Source: DASRHT01 sp035293765 (GTDB lineage: Bacteria; Chloroflexota; Ktedonobacteria; Ktedonobacterales; Ktedonobacteraceae). Taken from it: a stretch of DNA of 64,000 bases. The first letter of the stretch is position 1. Each line of letters opens with the position of its first letter. The notes below the pieces were generated by a model that searched no databases, was not told where the DNA came from, and was given only the letters and a program-made list of their open reading frames with translations. Of the stretch, positions 53,946 to 62,318 are shown piece after piece. The translations under genes were made by a program, and so were the position numbers. The stretch lies in assembly GCA_035293765.1 (NCBI GenBank), contig DATGMF010000065.1:248001-312000 (forward strand). Reading direction: 5' to 3'.

Positions 53946-55529
53946 TCAGTTTCTGGCCTGGACAGAGCAGAAAGAGATACCTTGCCTGCTTTCCACATAG
54001 ATTGTATGATAGGCGTTGCTTTTTCCCCCACTGGCCCAGACAGGCACAACGTAAAAATCTGGATTTTTGGCAGCGATATGGAAGTTGCCAGGCAGATAGA
54101 TGGTTATCAGCGGCTCAAAATACATAATGCCCTCTACGGTGGGGCTGGTGCTTGTCGTATAACGTTGATAGTTCTGGGCTAACCACTGAGCGGCAGCTTT
54201 ATCGCATGAAGCATAATAATCAGTTTCGTAACTCCTGGCTGCCCCTTGCAAGCTACCGGCTATTGGACTGAAATAGACGTATTCGTAAGGGTGCAGACTG
54301 ATCATATCTGCTACCACAAAGCCATAACTTACGAGCAATACTATGGCAAAACCGGCTGCAATAACCCCTTTTCGCTGTGAGATAAGCATACGAATGGTTG
54401 TGTTTACACCATAAGCAGCTATAAGGATTATGGGAGGAACGATGAATAGGAATTGCCGCAACGCATTATAGAGGGTGGTATGCAGCACGATCAGAGAAGC
54501 AAAGGGCACAAAGAAAGCTAGCAGTACGATCATCACTTTTGGATCGGTCTCGCGCTTCCTCAGCATTGTAATGCAAGCCACTATGCTCCCTAATACAGCG
54601 CACACAATAAGCATGGGAGGCGAGCCGATGATCAACCAGGTGGGAACGTAGCTGTACGGAAGCTGTGCCGCGGGATAGGTTACTCCATCAAATAAAACGG
54701 TCCCATTCCAGGGGTAGCGGCTCATAACGCTAATAGAATCGTATAAATGGGCGATTGGATTGAGAAAGATATACGGCCAGAGTGCCATCATGGCGAGCAG
54801 TGAGGTGAGTCCGATGACTATGGCAGCAATAGTCTGCCTGGTGAGCATGGCGCGGATCTGTTTTTCATGCCATATCCGCATTCCATTGATGAACCACCAT
54901 CCAACTACTATCAATAAGAGCAGCAAATACCAGATGACGGCTGTGACGCGAATTGAAGCTGCGAATCCAATACAGAAGCCAACAAGCATACAATACCAGT
55001 AATATGTTCGACCCGTTTTCCAATGTTTGACTAATAGAAGTACCGACCAGAGAATCCAGGTCATAGCCGCCGCAAAAGGGATATCTTTCGGATTATTGAA
55101 AATTGCGCCAAAGTATCGCGGATATAGCCACAAACCAAGTGCGGCAAGGAATGCACACCACCATCCCCCAATTTCATAGCCGCATAAGGCGATAGCAACG
55201 ATGCCGCCTATTCCTGCCAGACCAGTTATTACTGCTCGCGTATACCAGTAATGTCCAAAAATATGCTGAGCTAAGGCAATGATGGCATCAAAGATTGCGC
55301 CATGCTCCGGCATATATGTATTAGCTGGATAGGCGGTCAGGAAACTGGTATCTCTGCCCAATGTCCCGTACCATGCCAGGATAGCATGCCCATAACTATC
55401 CTGAAGAGGTACGTCCATAGTGATCCCATAGCTTTTCGCCTGTGTAAATACCGTTATGAGCATAACCGCGCCAAGTGGTATAAACAGCAGTACAGGCAGC
55501 CAGTGTTGCATCGCTTCTCGTCTGCTCAT
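53946..55529 (-). CDS. polytopic glycosyltransferase, GT39/ArnT-like
   Basis: 527 residues with ten or more hydrophobic segments. The first external loop carries MDVPLQDSYGHAILAWYGTL, the place of the acidic catalytic motif in dolichyl/undecaprenyl-phosphate-mannose-type transferases. WLYPRYFGAIFNNPKDIPFAAAMTWILW matches the family's NPKxxPF loop. The C-terminal ~110 residues form a soluble external domain. It probably transfers a lipid-linked sugar to protein or envelope glycan. GAGGAAC precedes ATG 55529. It converges with the J-domain gene. Confidence 0.8.
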   Translation of the reverse strand: MSRREAMQHWLPVLLFIPLGAVMLITVFTQAKSYGITMDVPLQDSYGHAILAWYGTLGRDTSFLTAYPANTYMPEHGAIFDAIIALAQHIFGHYWYTRAVITGLAGIGGIVAIALCGYEIGGWWCAFLAALGLWLYPRYFGAIFNNPKDIPFAAAMTWILWSVLLLVKHWKTGRTYYWYCMLVGFCIGFAASIRVTAVIWYLLLLLIVVGWWFINGMRIWHEKQIRAMLTRQTIAAIVIGLTSLLAMMALWPYIFLNPIAHLYDSISVMSRYPWNGTVLFDGVTYPAAQLPYSYVPTWLIIGSPPMLIVCAVLGSIVACITMLRKRETDPKVMIVLLAFFVPFASLIVLHTTLYNALRQFLFIVPPIILIAAYGVNTTIRMLISQRKGVIAAGFAIVLLVSYGFVVADMISLHPYEYVYFSPIAGSLQGAARSYETDYYASCDKAAAQWLAQNYQRYTTSTSPTVEGIMYFEPLITIYLPGNFHIAAKNPDFYVVPVWASGGKSNAYHTIYVESRQGISFCSVQARN

Positions 55530-55735
55530 AAGTTCCTCAATGCCTATTTTAACTTTAAGCCATAAAAAGAGAGATATACCTATTACAACGAATATCTCTT
55601 GCAGATCATAGCTGCATTTTCGGCTGATTAGAGAAATTGGCGTTCAAGTTAGTAACAAATTAACCAACTTCCCTTGTGCCAGAAGGTCTATCAATGGGAC
55701 CTGTTAAGTTGATAATTATCAATATCAATCAGGAC

Positions 55736-55764
55736 TCGACAAGGTGCAGTAAATATGTTATAGT
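55736..55764 (+). promoter_or_regulatory. promoter of the Rpn-like gene
   Basis: TCGACA (55736-55741) and TATAGT (55759-55764) are spaced by 17 bases. Just upstream is a perfect palindrome, TTGATAATTATCAA (55709-55722), a possible operator. Confidence 0.55.
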
Positions 55765-55795
55765 AAGAGAAGAATAGAACGTGGGAGGACGACGA

Positions 55796-56745
55796 GTGGC
55801 TGGTTCCTGGGATGGCAACTTGAAACGCCTGGTGCAAGAAGCACCGCAAGATTTTGTGGACTGGCTCCTGAAAGGAGCTCTCTTCGAAGATGAACTTTCT
55901 CCTCACCTGCAACATCGGCAGGTCGATGCCGATCTGCTCTATCGCCTTCGTTTCGGCCATCACCCGCTGCTGTTGCATCTGGAGTTCCAACGGCGCAGCG
56001 ATCCGCTGATGGCGCGCCGTTTGTGGGAGTATAATGTCTTAGCAACCTGTAAATTTGACTGTCCGGTGTATTCGTTCGTCTTGTACTTGAAAAAGATGGT
56101 CCGGTGGCCCACTCCCCCCATCAGGTGTGCTTGCATGATGGTCGCATGCTTCACCACTTCCATTTCGGAGTCATCAAGCTCTGGGAGGTGCCCAGCGCCT
56201 CACTACTGGAGGCGGGTCTGCCGGGGCTGCTGCCCTTGCTGCCGCTCAGCCGGGAAGGCAAGCGTCGGCAGACCATTGACGCCATGATCAGCGGCTTGTG
56301 TCCGCCGGGGGAAGCGCCCAATGGCGGGTTGCTCTCAATTGCCTATGGGTTGGCATCGTTAGTTTTTGAAGAGCGTGACGAGCATGAGTGGTTGAAAAGG
56401 AGGTTTTTCATGTTGGAAGAGCTTCTTGCCGAGTCCTGGGTCTTTCGCGAGTGGCGGGAAAAGGCTCTGGAGGAAGGACTGAAACAGGGCTTGCAACAAG
56501 GTGAAGAAAAGGGGAGAAAAGAGGGAAGAAAGGAAGAGCGAGAAGAATCGCTTCTGCGAGAAATCCAGCGCCAGCGCCAGATACTGCTCGCATTCGTGCA
56601 AGCTCGCTTCCCTTCCTTAACACAGTTGACAGAGGAGCGATGTAAGGCTTTTGACAATCCTGAGCAACTTCAGACCCTTATTCTCGATGTTGGTCTTGCA
56701 CAAAGCGAGCAGGAAGTGAGAAAGTGCCTCTTCGATGATAAATGA
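55796..56745 (+). pseudogene. Rpn/PD-(D/E)XK nuclease family protein split by a -1 frameshift
   Basis: One gene in two frames. The first part (GTG 55796 behind GGGAGG) reads AGSWDGNLKRLVQEAPQDFV, QVDADLLYRL and LLLHLEFQRRSDPLMARRLWEYN, with the Asp and ExQ of the Rpn-type nuclease fold, up to SFVLYLKK. The second part resumes with DGPVAHSPHQVCLHDGR and continues through a helical C-terminus with a Lys/Glu/Gly repeat region (LKQGLQQGEEKGRKEGRKEE) to 56745. A -1 shift at GAAAAAG (56089-56095) joins them exactly. GAAAAAG resembles a bacterial slippery site, so programmed shifting is possible; a lost A in the run of five, or a sequencing error, is equally plausible. Rpn proteins are nucleases related to recombination and mobile-element biology. 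Confidence 0.75.
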
Positions 56746-56754
56746 AAGAATGCC

Positions 56755-57342
56755 CTAAGTTGGTATTGATAGATCAGGGTGCGATGAAAGCCATGCCAGC
56801 ACTTCTGCTGCATTCTGCTGAGGGGGAAATACAGGGTAGAAGACCTTGCTGATTTTTCCCTCGACAATGATCAGCGTCAATCGCTTGATTAAGGTCATGT
56901 CGGCAAACTCGAAGGTGGGCAAGCGCAGGGCATGGGTGAATGCTAGCTTTTCGTCGCTAAGCAGCGCAAAAGGTAAGTGGAGCCGTTCAACAGCTTCTTG
57001 TTGGTAAGCAGTGGTCTGGGTGCTCAGGCCAAATACATGCGCGGCTCCCGCTTGTCGTAGTTCTTGATAGTGATCGCGAAAAGCGCACGATTGCGGCGTG
57101 CATCCCCTTGCTCCTGGGATCAGATCCCATCCTTCTGGTACGGCCTGATCGGGTTCTCCTGTGCGTGGATAGCAATAGACAACCGTTAACCCTGATAGAT
57201 GTGCAAGGTCTACAGTAGAACCATCAGTCGCTGGCAGAAGGATCGAAGGGAGTTGTAGACCAGTCAGGTGATGACATGCGCCATCATCAATGGGTACAGG
57301 GAGGTCTTTTGGCAGTTCGTGCAGGTTGTTGGTGCCTGGCAT
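56755..57342 (-). CDS. peroxiredoxin-like protein
   Basis: 195 residues with the AhpC/TSA-type thioredoxin fold. LPSILLPATDGSTVDLAHLSGLTVVYCYPRTG is the first part, then GARGCTPQSCAFRDHYQELRQAGAAHVFGLS, where the Cys of CTPQSCAFRD is the peroxidatic residue and the other Cys is a candidate partner. LPFALLSDEKLAF and IVEGKISKVFYPVFPPQQNAAEVLAWL complete the fold. It reduces peroxides using a thiol donor. AGAGGA lies upstream of the ATG. It converges with the Rpn-like gene, leaving nine bases between them. Confidence 0.85.
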   Translation of the reverse strand: MPGTNNLHELPKDLPVPIDDGACHHLTGLQLPSILLPATDGSTVDLAHLSGLTVVYCYPRTGEPDQAVPEGWDLIPGARGCTPQSCAFRDHYQELRQAGAAHVFGLSTQTTAYQQEAVERLHLPFALLSDEKLAFTHALRLPTFEFADMTLIKRLTLIIVEGKISKVFYPVFPPQQNAAEVLAWLSSHPDLSIPT

Positions 57343-57422
57343 GATATGTTCCGTCCTCTTCTGTCATAAAAATCTGGCAACCTTATAAAGATGGGCACCC
57401 ATATGGATGCCCATTCTCCTGA

Positions 57423-57533
57423 TTAGTGTCGATGCTCTTCCTGGCGCGCCTGGAGGAAGCCCAGGATCAGCGAGCCGATCAGTACGCCAAGCAAGACAAT
57501 TTCCATCGTACTGAACGTCTTTTTCTTCTGCAT
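57423..57533 (-). CDS. 36-residue single-span membrane peptide
   Basis: A short frame of 36 codons with AAGGAG eight bases before ATG 57533. The peptide opens MQKKKTFSTM, continues with one hydrophobic span (EIVLLGVLIGSLILGFLQA) and ends in a charged tail (RQEEHRH). The basic start, one span and strong ribosome site argue that it is real. It lies between the peroxiredoxin and a glycosyltransferase gene, all on the same strand. Function unknown. Confidence 0.65.
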   Translation of the reverse strand: MQKKKTFSTMEIVLLGVLIGSLILGFLQARQEEHRH

Positions 57534-57584
57534 CTCTCTGCTCCTTTTCAATTATGCGGTACCTCGATAATCCGTTCTGCTTTA

Positions 57585-59126
57585 TTATATCTTAACCCAT
57601 AATTGTCTGCCTCTGCCATAATCGCGCACAAGGCGAAAATGCTGCGTGATCCAGCTATAAAAAGCGGCGAGACTCTGCGTTCGAAGCCGTCCGGTATAAA
57701 AGAGAACGGCGTGAACCTGGGGGCGGGAGGACTCTTGTATCAGTTGTTGCGCTGTAAGATAGCCCGCTGTAATGCGAACCATCGACGTATCCACCAGCGA
57801 GGGAGGAGTATCGCGGTGAGCAAGAGCTGCAAGAAACTGTGCGTCAGTGACGATGAGTTGCCCAGGTTGCGTGACGTTTTGTAAATCTTGCGCGACCTGA
57901 AGGTTGCTTCCGGTTGTGTCTGCCAGCCCCTGCACATGCTCTGCACTCAGGTAGCTGTAGCTTTGCCGGAAGCTTACTGCCGCCACCAGGAGCACTATTC
58001 CTATAGTCATCAATGTCGTAACGGTCTTGAACGTCATTGAGAGTTGCTTGTTCCATTTGACAGGACCAATACCCATGACTATCAACGCGATCAGTGGTGG
58101 GACCAGAATTACAAGATGGCGGTGGAAGAGTGGCGTCTGCTTCCAGAGCAGATAGGCGCTTGCTAGCAGCCATGCAAGTAATGGAAGCACGCGCCAGTCT
58201 CGTCTGAACAAAGCAATGATTGTGCCGTAAAGGGCGGCAGCAGCAGTGATGGAGGTGAAGAAAGCGATGAGCATAGACCCGTTATTGTTCTGCGATGCTG
58301 TCAGGGCTGTACCTGCGCTCAGATGGAACGTTATCACCTCTTGTATCAGGTTATGATAGGCACCTGCGAAAGGCAGGATGACCAGCGCGCCGGTGATGAC
58401 GAAAGCAAGGCAGCCTGCAATGAGAGAACGTGCTCCGCGTAGATGCGTGCCGGATGGTTGCTGTGAAATACGCCAGAGCTGCGCCAGCATTAATAAGCCA
58501 ACAGGCACCAGGGCCGAGACTCCAAAGAGTTTAACCAGAATACCCAGCGCGAGGGCGATTGCAGAGAAGACGATGGCGCAAAGCCCGATCAGGTCTTCCG
58601 TGTGCTCCCACCAGAAGTAAGCCAGCCCCACGCCTAGCAGCGAAAGGGCTATTGATGGCGCTTCCGCCTCGATAGTCTGCGATTGCGCCAGGTAAAGCGG
58701 ATCGGCAACGAGCAGAAGTAGTGCCGCGATTGCGCCAATACGGCCTCCGAGCGCCTTGCCTAGAAGAAATGCTCCCAGCAGGCCCAGCAGCGAAATAACC
58801 ACTATACCGAGGCGAGCCGACCATAGCGTCTGGCCCAGTAGCAAATAGGTGGGAAAAATGGAGAGGAGGAAGAATGGCGGTTGGGAGTCAAAAATTTGCT
58901 GGTAAAGAGGATGGCCCGCGCTCATCGCCCGTAAAGATTGCCAGTAAACTCCCTCATCGTAGCCGTCGCGGTCAAACGGAATTCCAAGATCGTGCAGGCG
59001 CGTCCAGATAGCGACGGCTAGCAGAGCTATGGCTATCAAGCTGACGATGATAATCTGCCACCGGCCATATTTCGATCTTGCCTTGTCCGCTTTGGGATTA
59101 TTCTTCATGGCTGTACTTGTGATCAT
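57585..59126 (-). CDS. polytopic glycosyltransferase, ArnT/PMT-like
   Basis: 513 residues with about twelve hydrophobic segments. After the first span the external loop reads RLHDLGIPFDRDGYDEGVYWQSLRAMSAGHPLYQQIFDSQPPFFL, the acidic (DE) catalytic loop and QPPF motif typical of GT39/GT83 lipid-linked sugar transferases. A short external C-terminal domain ends YSWITQHFRLVRDYGRGRQLWVKI. It is distinct in sequence from the other glycosyltransferase in the window. The substrate is unknown. Confidence 0.83.
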   Translation of the reverse strand: MITSTAMKNNPKADKARSKYGRWQIIIVSLIAIALLAVAIWTRLHDLGIPFDRDGYDEGVYWQSLRAMSAGHPLYQQIFDSQPPFFLLSIFPTYLLLGQTLWSARLGIVVISLLGLLGAFLLGKALGGRIGAIAALLLLVADPLYLAQSQTIEAEAPSIALSLLGVGLAYFWWEHTEDLIGLCAIVFSAIALALGILVKLFGVSALVPVGLLMLAQLWRISQQPSGTHLRGARSLIAGCLAFVITGALVILPFAGAYHNLIQEVITFHLSAGTALTASQNNNGSMLIAFFTSITAAAALYGTIIALFRRDWRVLPLLAWLLASAYLLWKQTPLFHRHLVILVPPLIALIVMGIGPVKWNKQLSMTFKTVTTLMTIGIVLLVAAVSFRQSYSYLSAEHVQGLADTTGSNLQVAQDLQNVTQPGQLIVTDAQFLAALAHRDTPPSLVDTSMVRITAGYLTAQQLIQESSRPQVHAVLFYTGRLRTQSLAAFYSWITQHFRLVRDYGRGRQLWVKI

Positions 59127-59321
59127 ATAAGCTTCTCTTTATTTGTGATCTTGCTCCCCGCAAAACGAAACTCGATGCTGGGCTATCGCACTCAACATAG
59201 CAGATATCCACTGAATGTTCAAGGGCGGACTTCATCTTCAAAACTGGCATTAAAAACGCTGCCAGAGTATATCTGACAGCGTTGCTAGTAAACTCAAAAG
59301 GCTATCAAGCCCAGAGAACAC

Positions 59322-61283
59322 CTACAGGTAAGGATTATCATAATTGTCTGTGAGATACGAAGGATCGTTATAGAGCGAACGGGGAAGATTGCTCACGTCC
59401 TCGTCGTTCAAGGGCGTTGAAGAGGGAGTGCCTGGCCTGGCTGATGCGCCGGTCCCATTGCCTGCCCCGACCTTCGTGTGCCCATTAGAACCATTATGGC
59501 CGTTATGACCATTGTGCCCGTTGGTTCCTGTTTCCAATAACGGCTGGTACTCTTCGAGAATCGTCCTGGCGACCTTGCGGGCGTCGGCGGCATCGATGAG
59601 CTCTTTAATATCTTCTGCCAGAAGTTCATCGCGCTCAATCAGCCCTTCCGCCACCGCGATTACTGCCTCACTATGATCCTGGAAAAGCTGTTTAACCTCT
59701 TTGTATTCTTTTTGCAGCAGGTCCTCGACGCGCTCCGTATAGCGTGGCACATCCAGGCCGAGCGAGTTGCCCTTTGAGATGAACGTACCATCCATGCCGC
59801 ACAGGCCAACGTACATACCTGCCAGGTCCGTTGCGCTGGCGAAGTCGCCGGTGACACCGTTTAAGTTCACATTGAGGAACAGCTCTTCGGCTGCGCGTGA
59901 GGCCAGCGACACCTTGATGCGCGCCAGCATTTCTTCCTTGCTACTCGTCTTGACCGTTTCTTTCTGACGCCAGGCGGCAAAAGCTTCCGCACCTCCTAAT
60001 TGATCATGGCGATGGAGCGTCACGTAAGCTGGGAAGTAGCGATCCATCAAGTAGTAGCACGCGACGGTATGTCCTGCTTCATGATAGGCCAGGCGTCGTC
60101 TTTCGATAGGCGTCAGATCGCTCAACTGGCGCATACCGAACTCGTGGGTATCCTGTGCTTCTACGATATCCCTGTACTCCACTATATCGCGCCCATTGAA
60201 GTGGGCGATAATGACAGCCTCGTTGATAACGTGCTTGATCGCTACAGGCGTATACTCGAACATACGCTGTACAAGAGCCGAAACTGAAATTTTCGGGTCA
60301 TGCTTGATCTTCTTTAGATAGTACTCAATTACCTCGCCGCGATATTTGTCTGTAGGTGCCAGCACGCGAATCTGGCGGTCGAAGCGACCGGGACGCAGGA
60401 GAGCGGCATCGAGCGATTCTGGAATATTGGTTGCGCCAATAGTCAGGACCGGTTGGGCTTGAGCGCGACTATGATAGAGGCCCAGGATACGCATAATCTT
60501 TTTAAACCAGCCGGTTTCGATGGGAGGAGGGTCCATTTGCAGCAGCAATTCATTAAGTCCGCCATTGCCGCCGCCCATACCAAACATGCCACCCATGCCC
60601 ATACCACGCATCAGGGGAGGACCGCCACTACCCGAGCGGGAAGAGCCGATGGCGTCGAACTCGTCGATGAAAATGACGCAGGCTCCGTATTCTCGGGCCA
60701 GTCTGCGCGCTTTGCGATAGAGGTTTTTCACCATCAATACGTCCATGCCCCAGAACATACCGCGGAAGCTGGCAGCACTGGCGTAGGCAAATGGCACTCC
60801 TGCTTCAGTACTGATACACTGTGCCAGGTAGCTTTTACCGGTTCCGGGGGGGCCGGAGAGCAGCAGACCGCGGATGGGTTGGCCGCCCATTTGTCGGAAC
60901 TCTTCGACGCCGCGCAGGATCTGTACAATACGTTTGGCTGCCTCAAGCACATCGGGATTGCCCTTATAATCGTCAAAGCCTGTGCCGGTTTCGCCGGGCA
61001 TCACCCAGTAAAGCCGAGGGCGACCCATAAACCAGAAGATGGCAATGAACTGTATGAGCACAAAGAAGATCGCGAACATGATCTGGGCGGCCACCGCGAA
61101 GATCGCTCCAGGTGAAGGAGGGCTCAACTGCGGAACCATATAGACGATAAAGTACCATATGACTATTGCCGCGAGAGTTAGCCAGAGCCAACGCAGCCTG
61201 AGAAAACGCCCAAATTGATCTATTCCCAGATCGATTGACTTGTCCAGGTCATTTTTCTTCCCAGAGGTATCTTTTACTGCCAT
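59322..61283 (-). CDS. FtsH-like AAA ATPase / M41 zinc metalloprotease
   Basis: 653 residues. Two N-terminal transmembrane segments (~30-90) lie close together with only a short periplasmic loop, unlike classical FtsH. The AAA domain has Walker A GPPGTGKS (~145) and Walker B CVIFIDEFDAIG, followed by a Gly/Met-rich insert (GGPPLMRGMGMGGMFGMGGGNGG), then ATNIPESLDAALLRPGRFDRQI. The M41 peptidase has the zinc site HEAGH (~401). The C-terminal tail contains NGHNGHNGHNGSNGH repeats. It should extract and degrade membrane proteins. AAGGAAG precedes the ATG. The short loop and the insert suggest a specialised paralogue rather than the general FtsH. Confidence 0.88.
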   Translation of the reverse strand: MAVKDTSGKKNDLDKSIDLGIDQFGRFLRLRWLWLTLAAIVIWYFIVYMVPQLSPPSPGAIFAVAAQIMFAIFFVLIQFIAIFWFMGRPRLYWVMPGETGTGFDDYKGNPDVLEAAKRIVQILRGVEEFRQMGGQPIRGLLLSGPPGTGKSYLAQCISTEAGVPFAYASAASFRGMFWGMDVLMVKNLYRKARRLAREYGACVIFIDEFDAIGSSRSGSGGPPLMRGMGMGGMFGMGGGNGGLNELLLQMDPPPIETGWFKKIMRILGLYHSRAQAQPVLTIGATNIPESLDAALLRPGRFDRQIRVLAPTDKYRGEVIEYYLKKIKHDPKISVSALVQRMFEYTPVAIKHVINEAVIIAHFNGRDIVEYRDIVEAQDTHEFGMRQLSDLTPIERRRLAYHEAGHTVACYYLMDRYFPAYVTLHRHDQLGGAEAFAAWRQKETVKTSSKEEMLARIKVSLASRAAEELFLNVNLNGVTGDFASATDLAGMYVGLCGMDGTFISKGNSLGLDVPRYTERVEDLLQKEYKEVKQLFQDHSEAVIAVAEGLIERDELLAEDIKELIDAADARKVARTILEEYQPLLETGTNGHNGHNGHNGSNGHTKVGAGNGTGASARPGTPSSTPLNDEDVSNLPRSLYNDPSYLTDNYDNPYL

Positions 61284-61319
61284 AGCTTTGCTTCCTTCGG
61301 CTTTTAATGCCAGGCTAGA

Positions 61320-61985
61320 TCATTCCGATGGACGGAACGATACAAGATCTACAATGAGGAGGCGCCCCCCGGCTGAGGGAAGCGTAACAAAATGCCAGAC
61401 CATTATTCCTTTGGCATTTCCTCCAGGTCCAGGACCTACAAAGTCAACGCTTACAAAACTATCAACGGTGGTATCTGCCTGGCTGTATACGCCTGCTACA
61501 TTGATCGCCTGCCAGGTAAGATGAGCCTTAGGTTCGCTATACTGCCCCACAAGCTGATTAGGATCGGGCGGCTGTGACATAATAAGCCCGGCCTGGTCGA
61601 GGGCTAGTTTGGTGGCATCGCCATCACGCAGTGCGGTAAGCCAATTTTTAACTTGATCGCCTCCTCCGTCGCCGCCGCGAATATGAAAATTAAAGGGGTC
61701 GCTGGCTATGCCGAAAGGGAACTGACCGGTTGTCAGATATGTGGTGACAGAGGTGCTTGCCAGCAGCAAGATGATAGCGAGCACCGTAAGAAGCTTATGG
61801 GTCTGTATGGCCCGCAGCAAGTAGTAAAAGCCCTTAATAATAGGACGGAGAATACCTTTGATGAATAGTGCCTCTGGGCTTTCTCCTGGCCTCCTCCTGG
61901 ACGACGAAGTTTTGGGAGCAGGCTGTTGTGAAACAGGTGGATCTGAGGGATTTGGTGGTTGTTGAGGAGGTGAAGAGCTTATCAT
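61320..61985 (-). CDS. membrane-anchored protein upstream of FtsH-like gene
   Basis: 221 residues. A Pro/Ser-rich cytoplasmic N-terminus (~1-55) precedes one transmembrane segment (LLTVLAIILLLASTSVTTYL) and an external alpha/beta domain with DQVKNWLTALRDGDATKLALDQ, AHLTWQAINVAGVYSQADTTVDSFVSVDFVG and a strand-rich end. The external part has the look of an NTF2-like or similar small fold. It lies 36 bases upstream of the FtsH-like gene on the same strand and may be its adaptor or substrate. Family not recognised. Confidence 0.75.
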   Translation of the reverse strand: MISSSPPQQPPNPSDPPVSQQPAPKTSSSRRRPGESPEALFIKGILRPIIKGFYYLLRAIQTHKLLTVLAIILLLASTSVTTYLTTGQFPFGIASDPFNFHIRGGDGGGDQVKNWLTALRDGDATKLALDQAGLIMSQPPDPNQLVGQYSEPKAHLTWQAINVAGVYSQADTTVDSFVSVDFVGPGPGGNAKGIMVWHFVTLPSAGGRLLIVDLVSFRPSE

Positions 61986-62318
61986 ACGCCTGGTATCTCA
62001 ACTTTCTTGGATGCTAGGTAGCCGCTGGCTTTCTACAAATATCGATCTCATCTACTAGGTAACCGCAATTTGCTCGCCTGGGATCGCATTGGCGCGTCAT
62101 ATTTCCCTATTGTACCATAACCATACACCAGATAACCCTTTTTGGCAAGATATCCAGGATAGCATAGAATATATTTGAACATTTTTTCTCGATTCCCAAT
62201 ATTGAGGGGGTACTCAATCGGGCTGTTTTTGATATAATGTACATACGCTGGTTACGGAGCGATTCGCTGGTACGAAGTGTGTAACGAACGGATAGAGCAG
62301 AAAGCTGGGAGAGTGCTT
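61986..62318. other. divergent intergenic region with a rightward promoter
   Basis: About 330 AT-rich bases. A consensus -10 box TATAAT (62233-62238) points right. At the matching -35 position lies the inverted pair ATTGAG / CTCAAT (62201-62218) instead of a good -35 box, so activator or repressor control is possible. No RNA gene was seen. Confidence 0.45.

Noticed and set aside
55570..55599. AGAGATAT/ATATCTCT inverted pair upstream of the GT39-like gene
   Set aside because: Only eight bases per arm in AT-rich DNA with a 14-base spacer; too weak to call an operator or terminator.
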